A stretch of DNA of 64,000 nt, from NCBI GenBank assembly GCA_016708585.1, contig JADJFK010000026.1, positions 1 through 64,000 on the forward strand. The letters are read 5' to 3'. The DNA is from Sulfuritalea sp. Its GTDB lineage: Bacteria; Pseudomonadota; Gammaproteobacteria; Burkholderiales; Rhodocyclaceae. The position numbers and the translations under genes are program-made. This document shows, piece by piece, positions 51,560 through 61,212 of this stretch; the stretch's first letter is position 1; every line of letters begins with the position of its first letter. The notes under the pieces are model-generated. The model was not told the origin of the DNA. It made no database searches and saw only the letters and a program-made list of their open reading frames with translations.

Positions 51560-51931
51560 ATGCGCGCAGTCCTGGGTTTTCTGTGGGTCCTGCTTGCCGC
51601 GCCGGCGGCGGCCGACTGGGTGAAGGTCGAGGAGACCGCGGACAGGGTCGTCTACATCGATGACGCAACGATCCGCAAGGACATGCAGCTGCGCTGGGTG
51701 TGGGGTGTGCTGGACTACCGCGAAAAGCGCTTCGATGGCCTGATGTCGCGACGGGTGCTGGGCGAATTCGACTGCGCGAAGGAGAAGCTGCGCATCCTCT
51801 CCATCTTCAATCACTCCCTGCCGATGGCGCAGGGGCCGGCAACGCCGGTGGGCAATGATCCCTCGATCCTGACCGATGTTGCGGGCAGCGTGCCGGCGGC
51901 GGCCGCGCTCAAGATCGTCTGCGCCCGATAG
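51560..51931 (+). CDS. Exported protein with surface-adhesin E-like domain
   Basis: 123 residues, signal peptide MRAVLGFLWVLLAAPAAA, then a small beta-sandwich: DWVKVEETADRVVYIDDATI, LRWVWGVLDYREKRFDGLMS and GEFDCAKEKLRILSIF. This matches the FacE/surface-adhesin E family of small periplasmic or surface proteins with two cysteines (Cys in GEFDC and the C-terminal IVC). The function in this organism is not known. It is convergent with the large IOR gene, whose repaired stop lies 15 bases away. Confidence 0.8.
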   Translation: MRAVLGFLWVLLAAPAAADWVKVEETADRVVYIDDATIRKDMQLRWVWGVLDYREKRFDGLMSRRVLGEFDCAKEKLRILSIFNHSLPMAQGPATPVGNDPSILTDVAGSVPAAAALKIVCAR

Positions 51932-51945
51932 GTCGATAGGTCCCG

Positions 51946-54900
51946 TTATCCCGGCCGCCCGTCGAAGGCCGCCAGCAGTTCCTTTTGCCGGGCGCGCGCC
52001 TGGGCGACAGAACGTTCCTTGACCGGCCCGTAGCCGCGGATGGTCTCCGGCAGGCGGGCCAGCGCGACGGCGGCATCGTGCCGTGCGGCGTCGGGTGCCT
52101 CTCGAGGGTGTCGAGGATGTGCGCCAGCATGCGTTCGTAATCGGCGATCAGTTCGCGCTCCTGCACCCGTTCGGCGCTGCGGCCGAAGGGATTGAAGGCG
52201 GTGCCGCGCAGGAACCTGAAGCGGGCGAGCAGCTTCATGGCCGGCAGCAGCCAGGGGCCGAAGCCTTGCTTGGGCGGTTCGGCGCCGGGCCCGGCGGCGC
52301 GGCTCCAGGGCAGGGTCATGTGGAAGTTGAGCCGGTAGTCGCCCTCGAAATTCGCAGCCAGCGCTTTCTGGAAGGCGGGCTCGGCGAACAGGCGCGCGAC
52401 TTCGTACTCATCCTTGTAGGCGAGCAGCTTGAAGTAGTTGCGCGCCACGGCATCCGCCAGCGCCGTGTCGCCGGCGCCGACTTTTTCGCCGTGCGCGCGC
52501 ACCCGTGCCACCAGGGCCGTGTAGCGCCGGGCGTAGGCTGCGTCCTGGTAGGCCGCGAGGAAGTCGCGGCGGCGTTCGATCAGTTCGTCCAGGTTGGCGG
52601 ACAGCCGGTGTTCGGGCGCGGGCGGCTCGCCGCCGCCGATCAGGGCGGCGACGCCGGCCGGGTCGTGGGCGGCACGGCGGCCCCAGTGGAAGGCGCGCAG
52701 GTTGTCCGCGACGGCGGCGCCGTTGAGCTCGATGGCGCGCAGGATGGCTTCCAGCGACAGCGGCACCAGGCCGCGCTGGAAGGCGAGGCCGAGCATGAAG
52801 ATGTTGGTGGCGATGGAATGGCCCAGCAGCCGCGTCGCCATCTGCGCGGCGTCGAGGAATTGTGTCGCCGCGCGGCCGACGGCGTCGGCCACCGCCTGTT
52901 CCATCGCGCCCTCGGGGAATTCGCGGTCGGGGTTGCGCAGGAATTCGCCGGTGATGCTGCGCCCGGTGTTGATGATGGCCTGCGTCCGGCCGGCGGTGGT
53001 CTTCGAGATTACGTCCTCGCTGACGGCGACGACGATGTCGCAGCCGAGCAGCAGCTTCGCCTCGCCGGTGGCGATGCGCGCCGAATGCAGCTGCTCCTGG
53101 CGTTCGGCGAGGCGCACGTGGGACATCACGGCGCCGCCCTTTTGCGCCAGGCCGGTCATGTCGAGCACGGTGACGCCCTTGCCGTCGAGGTGGGCGGCCA
53201 TGCCGAGCAGGGCGCCGATGGTCACCACGCCGGTGCCGCCGACGCCGGCGACGAGGATGGCGTAGGGATCGGCGAGGCTTTGCGGCGCCGGCGCGGGCAG
53301 GTCGGCGCCGGCCTGGTCGCCGGCCGCCAGCGCCCGGCCGCGCCGCACGCTGCCGCCGTGCACCGTGACGATGCTCGGGCAGAAGCCGTCGAGGCAGGAG
53401 TAGTCCTTGTTGCAGGCGAACTGGTCGATCGCGCGCTTGCGGCCGAATTCGGTCTCCACCGGCACCACGGCGAGGCAGTTGGATTTGGCGGCGCAGTCGC
53501 CGCAGCCTTCGCACACCGCCTGGTTGATGAAGATGCGCACCTCCGGGTCGGGAAAGGCGCCGCGCTTGCGGCGGCGGCGCTTCTCGGCGGCGCAGGTCTG
53601 GTCGTACACCAGGGCGGTGACGCCCGGCGTGTCGCGCAGCTCGCGCTGGGTTTCGTCCAGCCGCTCGCGGTGGCGGATCTCGACGCCGGGGGCGAAGTCG
53701 GTGACGCCCCGGTACTTTTCCGGGGCGTCGCTCATCACGATGATGCGGGCGACATCCTCGGCGGCGAGCTGGCGCGTGAGCTGGGGCACGGTCAGCGTGC
53801 CGTCCACCGGCTGGCCGCCGGTCATCGCCACGGCATCGTTGAACAGCAGCTTGTAGGTGATGTTCACCCCCGCCGCGACGGCGGCGCGGATGGCGAGCAG
53901 GCCGGAATGGAAATAGGTGCCGTCGCCCATGTTGGCGAAGACGTGCCGCGTCCCGCTGTGGCCGGCGACGCCGAGCCAGGCCGCGCCTTCGCCGCCCATG
54001 TGCGAGATGGTCAGGGTGTTGCGGCCCATCATCACCGCCATCAGGTGGCAGCCGACGCCGCCCAGCGCGCAGCTGCCTTCGGGCACCTTGGTGGACTGGT
54101 TGTGCGGGCAGCCGGGGCAGAACCAGGGCGTGCGCGCCAGGGTCACCCTGGGCCTCGCCTGCGCCTGCGCCCTGGCGTCGAGGAAGGCGATGTGGCCGGC
54201 GATGCGCGGCGAGGTGTGGAAGCGGCCGATGCGCGCCGCGATGGCGCGGGCGACGATGGCCGGCGTCAGCTCGGCGGTGGGCGGCAGCAGCCAGCGGTTC
54301 TCCGGCAGCGGCCATTCGCCGGTTTCGTCGTATTTGCCGACCACGCGCGGGCGCACGTCATCGCGCCAGTTGTAGAGCATTTCCTTGAGCTGGTATTCGA
54401 TGATCTGGCGCTTTTCCTCGACCACCAGGATTTCTTCCAGGCCCTCGGCAAAGCGGCGCACGGACTCGGCCTCCAGCGGCCAGGGCATGCCGACCTTGAA
54501 CAGGCGCAGGCCGATCTCGGCGGCATGGGCCGCGTCGATGTGCATGTCGTCGAGCGCCTGGCGCACGTCCATGTAGGCCTTGCCGCAGGCGATGATGCCC
54601 AGCCGCGGCCGCGGGCTGTCGTAGATCAGGCGGTTGAGGTTGTTGGCGCGGGCGTAGGCGATCGCGGCATAGACCTTGTACTGCTGCAGGCGCAGTTCCT
54701 GCGCCAGTTGCGGATCGGGCCAGCGCAGGTGCACGCCGTCGGCCGGCAGCTGGAAGTCGGTGGGGATGATGCGCTCGTGACGCTCGGGATCGACCGCCAC
54801 CACGGCCGAGCTTTCGGCCGTGTCCGAGGTCAGCTTCATGGCCACCCAGCAGCCCGAGTAGCGCGACATGGCCCAGCCGTGCAGGCCGTAGTCGAGGTAT

Positions 54901-55433
54901 TCCTGCAGGTTGGCCGGCGCCAGCACCGGGATGCCGCAGGCGGAAAAGATGTGCTCGCTCTGGTGGGCCACGGCCGAGGAACGCGCCGAGGGGTCGTCGC
55001 CGGCGATCAGCAGCACGCCGCCGTGTTTCGACGTACCGGCATGGTTGGCGTGGCGGAAGACGTCGCCGCTGCGATCCACGCCCGGCCCCTTGCCGTACCA
55101 CATCGAGAAAATGCCGTCGTATTTGGGCTGCGGAAACAGGTGCAGCTGCTGCGTGCCCCACACCGCGGTGGCGGCGATGTCCTCGTTGAGCCCCGGCTGG
55201 AAGCTGATGTCGCGCGGCTTGAGGAAGGGCGCCGCGGCGTGCAGGGCGAAGTCCAGCCCGCCCAGCGGCGAGCCGCGATAGCCCGAGACATAGCCGGCGG
55301 TGTGCAGCCCGGCGCGGCGGTCGAGTTCGTGCTGCAGCATGGGCAGGCGGGCCAGGGCCTGCATGCCGGTGAGGAAGACCGTGCCGCGTTCGAGGCGGTA
55401 TTTGTCGTCGAGGCTGACGCTGGCGATGCTCAT
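51946..55433 (-). CDS. Indolepyruvate ferredoxin oxidoreductase, fused alpha-gamma type, late frameshift
   Basis: Thiamine-diphosphate enzyme that oxidatively decarboxylates aryl-pyruvates (indolepyruvate, phenylpyruvate) to aryl-acetyl-CoA, reducing ferredoxin. About 1160 residues from ATG 55433: alpha-type N-domain (HTAGYVSGYRGSPLGGLD), TPP domain (CPGCPHNQSTKVPEGS near 440, MGDGTYFHS near 503), a cysteine cluster (CEGCGDCAAKSNC near 640) and a gamma domain (VAGVGGTGVVTIGALLGM near 730). The in-frame dispersed repeat (EKVGAGDTALADAV) is near residue 985. A G seems missing near 52103; repaired, the protein ends ARARQKELLAAFDGRPG and stops at 51946, the usual C-terminus. Unrepaired, the frame would run on to 51909. 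Confidence 0.9.
52462..52486 (-). repeat. Dispersed repeat copy 11 (in frame, IOR gene)
   Basis: Perfect core GTCGGCGCCGGCGACACGGC after five A on the minus strand, in sense with the IOR gene and read as K-V-G-A-G-D-T-A in a loop between two helices of the C-terminal region. Confidence 0.85.
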
Positions 55434-55501
55434 TGGGGCTCCTTGTCGCCGCGCGCTCTGCGGCGCGCTCGGCGGTTTCCGCGATGCATTGGCGGATCGT
55501 A

Positions 55502-56071
55502 CTATGGACCGGACAAGGCGCGGCCTCGTTCCAGGGCTTCGAGGTTGGTCGTGCGGTGCGGGCCGGAAAGCGCCGCGGTGGCCTCGCACACCTCGGCGTA
55601 GGCGAAGGGGAAGCCGGGCCGGCTGGAGGCGAAGCCCAGCAGCACGAGGTTGGCGACCAGCGGCAGCTTCATCGCCAGCGCTTCGCGGTCGGCATTGCAG
55701 CGATGCACGACGATGCCCATGTCCGCGACCAGGCCGGCCACGCGCGGGTCGGGGAAGGCGGCGTCCTCCCTGGCGTTGACCACGCAAGCCGGCGCGCCGC
55801 CCTTGCCCCGCGCGCGCAGGAAGGGCAGGGTGCGATGCGCCTCGACGGCATCGAGTGCCAGCAGCAGGTCGGCATCGCCTTCGCAGATCAGCGGGCTTTC
55901 GAACTCGCCCATCTTCAGGTGGGTGGTCACCGAGCCGCCGCGCTGGGCCATGCCGAAGGTTTGCGAGCCGAGCACCGGGACCTCGCGGCGGCGGGCGATT
56001 TCGGTGAGGATCTTGGCGGCGAACAGCACGCCCTGGCCGCCGATGCCGGCGATCACGGTCTGGCATTTCAT
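55502..56071 (-). CDS. iorB: Indolepyruvate oxidoreductase beta subunit (gamma-domain type)
   Basis: 189 residues, the small partner of the IorA-like protein encoded just upstream. It starts MKCQTVIAGIGGQGVLFAAK, followed by GSQTFGMAQRGGSVTTHLKM, the typical pyruvate/2-ketoisovalerate oxidoreductase gamma-domain motifs that bind CoA. Its ATG overlaps the stop of the IorA fusion (ATGA). The second, fully fused IOR starts 68 bases downstream, so the two systems seem to be in one operon. Confidence 0.92.
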   Translation of the reverse strand: MKCQTVIAGIGGQGVLFAAKILTEIARRREVPVLGSQTFGMAQRGGSVTTHLKMGEFESPLICEGDADLLLALDAVEAHRTLPFLRARGKGGAPACVVNAREDAAFPDPRVAGLVADMGIVVHRCNADREALAMKLPLVANLVLLGFASSRPGFPFAYAEVCEATAALSGPHRTTNLEALERGRALSGP

Positions 56072-59000
56072 GGCCGTACCTCCATGCCGCCGGCGCGCGG
56101 CCGGATCGCCCCCTGGGGGCAGACCTGGATGCAGACGCCGCAGGCGATGCAGGTGCGCTCGTCGATGCTGACCAGGCCGTCGGGCGCGCGCAGCAGCGAG
56201 GGACATTCGAACCAGGTGGTGCAATAGCCGCAGGCGACGCAGCTGCCGGTCTGCGGCATGCTGATCGCGCTGCGCGGGCATTCCGCCGCGCACAGGCGGC
56301 AGCCCGTGCATTTCGCCGGGTCGATGCGGTAGCGGCCGTCGGCGAGGCTGATCGCACGGGTCGGACAGACGTCCAGGCAGATGTCGCAATGCGTGCACAC
56401 GCCGCAGTGGAAGCAGCGCTCGCCGGCTTCGGCGGTTGCCCCGGCCGGGTCGAGGCCGAAGTTCACCTCGCCGAAGTCCCGGATCGACTCCTGCGGCGCG
56501 CGATGCGGCGAGGGCGTGCGCGGCCGCCTGCGGAAGTACGTGAGCCGGACCTCCTGCGGCCCCGGCGCGGCCTTCTGCTGCGCGTTGCGCGGCGCGGCGG
56601 CGCAACTGACGACGCCCGGCCCGCGGGCGAACTGCATCGCCTCGGCGGCAATCGCGGGGCCGCCGAGGCGCTCGTCCATCGCCAGCGCGGCGCGCTTGCC
56701 GGCGTTGATGGCGCCGACCACGGTGCCGGCGCCGAGGCTGGAGGCGTCGCCGCCGGCGAAAATGCGCGGGTCGGCGGTGCGCCCCCAGGCATCGACGGCG
56801 ATGCGCCTGCCGGCGGGCAGGCCGGCGGCCGGCGCATAGCCGAGGTCGGCGTCGCCGCCGATGCAGACCAGCACCTGGTCGGCGCTGCGCGATTCGGTGT
56901 GGAAGGGCCGCGACGTGGCGCCCTGCGGCGCCCGGGCGGCAAGCGGGCGCAGCAGCACCCTGACGCTGCCGTCGGGCTGCGGCTCGAAGCCGGCCGGAAC
57001 GATGGCCTCGTGGAAGGCGATGCCCTCGGCGCGCGCGGCATCGACCTCTTCGGGGATCGCCAGCAGCACGTCGTAATACACGTCGATGGCGGCGCCCTGG
57101 CGGCGCGCGGTGCGCGCGGCGTCGATCGCCGTGTTGCCGCCGCCGACTATCGCCACGCGGGCGCCGAGCCGGGGGGCATTGCCGGAGCGCACCTGGCGCA
57201 GGAAGTCGAGGCCGAAGCCGACGCGCCCGCAATCCTCGCCGGGCAGGCCCAGCGCGCGCTGCTGCCAGGCGCCGGTGGCGAGATACACCGCGTCGAAATC
57301 GTCGAGCGCCCGCCAGGCCAGGTTGTCGCCGAGGCGCATGCCGGTGTGCAGCGTGACGCCGAGCCTGGCGAAGACGTCGAGTTCGCGCCCGAGCACGGCC
57401 GGCGGCAGGCGGTATTCGGTGATTGCCCAGCGCAGCATGCCGCCGATTTCCGGCAGCGCCTCGAATACCTCGACGCCATGGCCGCGGCGCGCCAGGTGGT
57501 AGGCGGCGGTGAGCCCCGCCGGGCCGGCGCCGATCACGGCGACGCGCCTGCCGGTCGGCGCGCCGGGCGTGACCCAGTGCGCCGCGGAGCGGCCGCTGTC
57601 GCCGGCGGCGCGCTCGATGGCGTTGATCGACAGCGCGCCGTCGAGGGCCGTGCGGTTGCATGCCGTTTCGCAGGGATGCGGGCAGACGCGGCCCAGCGTG
57701 GCGGGGAAGGGATGTTCCTCGTAGAGCAGGTGCGCCGCCTCGTCGAGGCGGCCTGCGCCGGCGAGCAGCATCAGCCGCTCGATGTCGTTGCCGGCCGGGC
57801 AGGCCTCGGCGCAGGGCGAGACGCGGTCGACGTGGCGCGGCATCCATGCGGCATCGAGCGGGCCGGCCGCGTCGGCGGCGCGCGGGCGCGGCGCGTGGCG
57901 CACCTCGACCGGGATCGGCTGCTGGCCGGCGGCCAGCCCCTTCATCTCGGTGACGCAGACGTAGCGCGCGAGCACCACGGCGATGCCGCCGTCGGCGGCG
58001 CGGCTGTGGTCCAGCGCGTCGAGCAGGATGCGCTGGAAGCCCGCCAGGTCGTGCGGGTCGGCCTGCTCGACGTAACCCACGCCGCAGCCGCGGATCAGGT
58101 TCACCAGGCTGACGATGCCGCCGGGATGGCCGTCGGCGGTGGCGCCGGCTTCGGGCGTCGGCTGCGCGCCGGTCATCCCCGTGGTGCCGTTGTCGAGCAC
58201 CAGCAGCACGAAGCGGGCGCCGTTATAGACGGCGTTTTCCAGGCCCGCCGCGCCGGAATGGAAGAAGGTGCCGTCGCCGATGGTGGCGAAGATCGGCGGC
58301 GTCCGGCCGTCCTGCTTGTAGGCGTGGTAGAAGCCCGATGCCATGGAGATCGAGGCGCCCATGTCGTGCACGGTGTCCACCGCGCCCTGGTTGAGCCCCA
58401 GCGTGTAGCAGCCGATGTCGCCGGGGAACAGCGCGTCGGGGAAGGCGCGGCGCAGTTCGTAGAACACCGCGCGATGGCCGCAGCCGGGGCACAGCGTCGG
58501 CCGCCGGATCGGCAGTTGCAGGGCCGCCACGGCCTCGCGCAGCGGATTGGGCGGCCGCTGGCGCGCCGGCAGGCCGGCCTGCTCCGCGGCTGCGGCGACC
58601 AGGCCTTCGATCACCGCCGGCGTCAGCTCGCCGTGGCTCGGCACATGGCCGGAGAGCCGGCCCCAGACCGGGATGCCGAGGCGGATCTGCATTTCCACGG
58701 CGACGTCGGTTTCTTCCAGCACCAGCAGGCGCTCGCAGCCCTTGGCGAAATCCGCCACCAGGCGGCGCGGCAGCGGGTAGGGCGTGGCGATCTTGAGGAT
58801 CGGCAGGCGGCCGGCGAGGCCGACGCTTTCCAGCACGTCGCTGAGATGGGAGAAGCACACGCCGGCGGCGACGATGCCCAGCGGCGCCGGGCGCGCGGCG
58901 TCGCGCGCGGGGATGGCGAAATTGCCCGGCCAGGCGGCGAACTCGTCCTCGATGGCGGCGAGCTTGAGGTTCAGCTCGCGATGCAGCTGCATGCGCGCGG

Positions 59001-59616
59001 CCGGCGTCGCCGCCCAGCGCCGCGGGTTCTTCTGGAAGTCGGCGGGGCGCAGGGGCGCCACCACCGGGCCGCAGGCGATCGACTGCTCGGAGTGGCAGAC
59101 GCGCACCGTCGGGCGCAGCAGCACCGGCACCTGGTGGCGCTCGGAGAGTTCGAAAGCGCGCGCCACCATGTCGCGCGCTTCCTGCGGGCTGGCGGGGTCG
59201 AGCGCCGGGATCTTGGCGAACAGCGCAAACAGGCGCGAGTCCTGCTCGGTCTGCGAGGAGTGCAGGCCGGGATCGTCGGCGACGATCAGCAGCAGGCCGC
59301 CGGCGACGCCGATGTAGGCGGCGGACAGCGCCGGGTCGGCGGCGACGTTGAGGCCGACCTGCTTCATCGCCACGGCGGCGCGCTTGCCGGTATAGGCGGC
59401 GGCGAGCGCGGTTTCCAGCGCGACCTTCTCGTTGGTCGACCACTCGGCGTAGAAATCGACGCCGAGTTCGGCGCGGTACCTGACCACGGCGGGCAGGATT
59501 TCCGAGCTGGGCGTGCCCGGATAGGCGCTCATGAACTGGCAGCCGGCTTCGACGAGGCCGCGCGAGATCGCCTCGTTGCCCAACAGCACGCGGTGTTCCA
59601 GGGTTCGGGTGTCCAT
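56068..59616 (-). CDS. iorA: IorA-like TPP subunit fused to GltD-like flavin and ferredoxin domains
   Basis: 1182-residue fusion. Residues ~1-560 are the IorA TPP part (MSAYPGTPSSEILPAVV near 30, CPGCGHRAVFYELRR near 376, GDGTFFHSG near 448). Residues ~590-990 match the glutamate-synthase small subunit/NADPH:ferredoxin reductase family: a cysteine-rich start (CAEACPAGN, CPHPCETAC), FAD motif IGAGPAGLTAAYHLARRG near 695 and NAD(P) motif IVGGGNTAIDAARTARRQ near 823. The last ~115 residues hold four Cys clusters (CGVCTHCDIC, CTGCRLC, CVACGYC, CIACGVC), so several [4Fe-4S] centres are likely. Electrons could go from TPP through FeS to FAD and NAD(P). A strong GGAGGAG precedes the ATG. The beta subunit gene overlaps its end. 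Confidence 0.9.
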   Translation of the reverse strand: MDTRTLEHRVLLGNEAISRGLVEAGCQFMSAYPGTPSSEILPAVVRYRAELGVDFYAEWSTNEKVALETALAAAYTGKRAAVAMKQVGLNVAADPALSAAYIGVAGGLLLIVADDPGLHSSQTEQDSRLFALFAKIPALDPASPQEARDMVARAFELSERHQVPVLLRPTVRVCHSEQSIACGPVVAPLRPADFQKNPRRWAATPAARMQLHRELNLKLAAIEDEFAAWPGNFAIPARDAARPAPLGIVAAGVCFSHLSDVLESVGLAGRLPILKIATPYPLPRRLVADFAKGCERLLVLEETDVAVEMQIRLGIPVWGRLSGHVPSHGELTPAVIEGLVAAAAEQAGLPARQRPPNPLREAVAALQLPIRRPTLCPGCGHRAVFYELRRAFPDALFPGDIGCYTLGLNQGAVDTVHDMGASISMASGFYHAYKQDGRTPPIFATIGDGTFFHSGAAGLENAVYNGARFVLLVLDNGTTGMTGAQPTPEAGATADGHPGGIVSLVNLIRGCGVGYVEQADPHDLAGFQRILLDALDHSRAADGGIAVVLARYVCVTEMKGLAAGQQPIPVEVRHAPRPRAADAAGPLDAAWMPRHVDRVSPCAEACPAGNDIERLMLLAGAGRLDEAAHLLYEEHPFPATLGRVCPHPCETACNRTALDGALSINAIERAAGDSGRSAAHWVTPGAPTGRRVAVIGAGPAGLTAAYHLARRGHGVEVFEALPEIGGMLRWAITEYRLPPAVLGRELDVFARLGVTLHTGMRLGDNLAWRALDDFDAVYLATGAWQQRALGLPGEDCGRVGFGLDFLRQVRSGNAPRLGARVAIVGGGNTAIDAARTARRQGAAIDVYYDVLLAIPEEVDAARAEGIAFHEAIVPAGFEPQPDGSVRVLLRPLAARAPQGATSRPFHTESRSADQVLVCIGGDADLGYAPAAGLPAGRRIAVDAWGRTADPRIFAGGDASSLGAGTVVGAINAGKRAALAMDERLGGPAIAAEAMQFARGPGVVSCAAAPRNAQQKAAPGPQEVRLTYFRRRPRTPSPHRAPQESIRDFGEVNFGLDPAGATAEAGERCFHCGVCTHCDICLDVCPTRAISLADGRYRIDPAKCTGCRLCAAECPRSAISMPQTGSCVACGYCTTWFECPSLLRAPDGLVSIDERTCIACGVCIQVCPQGAIRPRAGGMEVRP

Positions 59617-59755
59617 CTTTTCTCCTCCAGTGGACGGACGCTCTGCGGCATCTCGGTCCTGCGTACGGCCACGCCCCTTGGGGTTGGGCCGCGCCTTCGC
59701 GCGGCGGGTGTGGCGGGTCCGGGGTGGGGCGCGCGCGGCGCCGCCTGGGGAGGGG

Positions 59756-59830
59756 TTAAGGTCGGGCGCCGTCGGTGGTGGTGCGCCACCAGTGGCACAG
59801 GCGCAGCGAGATGCGATGCGAGAGGGTCAT
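59756..59830 (-). CDS. Putative tryptophan-sensing leader peptide (TnaC-like)
   Basis: 24 codons with a GGAGG ribosome-binding site four bases before ATG 59830. It carries Cys12, His13 and tandem Trp14-Trp15 and ends Arg23-Pro24-TAA. E. coli TnaC is also 24 residues, has a key Trp12 and ends Arg-Pro before its stop. After the stop comes a C-rich, G-poor segment, the type bound by Rho. It lies 140 bases upstream of the IorA fusion, an enzyme of aromatic-amino-acid breakdown. Regulation is inferred from these parallels only; a chance frame cannot be excluded. Confidence 0.45.
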   Translation of the reverse strand: MTLSHRISLRLCHWWRTTTDGARP

Positions 59831-59900
59831 GCCGCCTCCGGACCTTGCGCTGCCGCGCCGCGCGGCCGGTTCGGGGAGTGGAGGGACGCGGCCATGGCCA

Positions 59901-61094
59901 TCAACCGGCGATGATGCCCCGTGCGCCGAGGTCCGCGCATTGCGCCGCCGAGAACCCGGCTTCGGCGAGCACGGCCCGGGTGTGCTGGCCATATTTGGGC
60001 GGGAAGGCGAGGCTGCGCCGGGCGCCGGGCAGGTCCACCGCCAGCGGCTGCATGCGCACCTCGCGCCCGTCGGGCGCCTGCGTGCGCGTCAGCGTGCGGG
60101 CGATGGCTTCCATTTCGCGCACCGCCGGAATGTCGTTGATCGCCGCATGCGGGATGGTGGCCTTGCGGAACTCGGCGGCAATCTCGGCGGTGGCGAGACG
60201 GCTCGTCACCGCCGCCATGTCGCGGTGGATGGCTTCGCGTTCCCGTACCCGGCCTTCGTTGGTGGCGCGCACCGGGTTCGCCACCGGGGCGAACCAGGGA
60301 ATCTCGGTCAGGCGCCGCCACTGCACGTCGCTGCCGATGGCCATGTAGATGAAGCCGTCGGCGGTGGGATAGACGTTGGTCGGGATGAACTTGCGGTGCT
60401 CGTTGCCGCAGCGCGTGACCTCGGACGGATCGCAATCGAAGTCGAGCAGGGGCAGGGTGGTGATCAGCCAGGAGGCGGCCGCCTGCAGCATGGAGACGTC
60501 GATGCGCGTTCCCTTGCCGGATTCGGCGCGCTCGACCAGCGCCATCATGACGCCGGCAAAGACCTCGTCGCCGGCCTTGAGGTCGATCAGCGGCACGCCG
60601 GACAAGGTCGGCGGGCCGTCGGCCGGGCCGGTCAGCTCCATGTAGCCGGCCATGGCCTGGATCACCGGGTCGTAGCCGGGCGCGTCGGGGTACTCCGGGC
60701 CCATGGCCGAGATGCCGGCCCAGATCAGGTCCGGCTTCACGGCGGCGAGGCTTTCGTAGTCGATGCCGAGCTGCCTGTAGCGCTTGGGCACGGTGTTGCA
60801 GCAGAACACGTCGGCGTCGAGCGCCACGATCAGCTGCTTCAACACCTCCTGGCCCTGCGGATCCTTGAGGTTGAGCGCGATGGCTTCCTTGCCGACGTTG
60901 GGCGCGATGAAATAGCTGCGCCGGTCGTCGTCGGCGACGCGGCCGCCGATGTAGCGGTTGGGGTCGCCCGGCAGGCCCTCGCCGCTGGGCGTGGATTCGA
61001 TGCGGATCACGCGCCAGCCGAGCTGGGCGAAGCGCAGCGTGGCGTAAGGCAGGCTCAATGCCTGCTCCATCGAGAGGATGGTTCTGCGCTTCAT
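59901..61094 (-). CDS. CaiB/BaiF family CoA-transferase
   Basis: Class III CoA-transferase of 397 residues from ATG 61094 (GGAGG ribosome-binding site). Family blocks: RFAQLGWRVIRIES, ALNLKDPQGQEVLKQLIVAL, DLIWAGISAMGPEYPDAPGY with the probable catalytic Asp in PGYDPVIQAMAG, then ARVDVSML-type RIDVSMLQAAASWLITTLPL. It would activate an aromatic or dicarboxylic acid as its CoA thioester or recycle CoA. It lies between the molybdenum hydroxylase and the IOR genes on the same strand, 118 bases after the Mo subunit. Confidence 0.9.
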   Translation of the reverse strand: MKRRTILSMEQALSLPYATLRFAQLGWRVIRIESTPSGEGLPGDPNRYIGGRVADDDRRSYFIAPNVGKEAIALNLKDPQGQEVLKQLIVALDADVFCCNTVPKRYRQLGIDYESLAAVKPDLIWAGISAMGPEYPDAPGYDPVIQAMAGYMELTGPADGPPTLSGVPLIDLKAGDEVFAGVMMALVERAESGKGTRIDVSMLQAAASWLITTLPLLDFDCDPSEVTRCGNEHRKFIPTNVYPTADGFIYMAIGSDVQWRRLTEIPWFAPVANPVRATNEGRVREREAIHRDMAAVTSRLATAEIAAEFRKATIPHAAINDIPAVREMEAIARTLTRTQAPDGREVRMQPLAVDLPGARRSLAFPPKYGQHTRAVLAEAGFSAAQCADLGARGIIAG

Positions 61095-61142
61095 GCGGCC
61101 TCCGCCGGGCCGCCCCAAGGAGGCCGCAGGCCACCAACCGGA

Positions 61143-61194
61143 AGCCGCGCATTTTGCGGCTGAACCGTCGTCACCCCTTCCCGCGGGGAAGGGG
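61143..61194. other. Two hairpins between the Mo-subunit and CoA-transferase genes
   Basis: CCCCTTCCC (61174-61182) with GGGAAGGGG (61186-61194) is a nine-base-pair perfect stem with a three-base loop. AGCCGC (61143-61148) and GCGGCT (61156-61161) form a second, six-base-pair stem. No T-run follows, so processing, attenuation or transcript stability is more likely than termination. Confidence 0.45.
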
Positions 61195-61212
61195 CTGGGA
61201 GATAGGTTCCCA

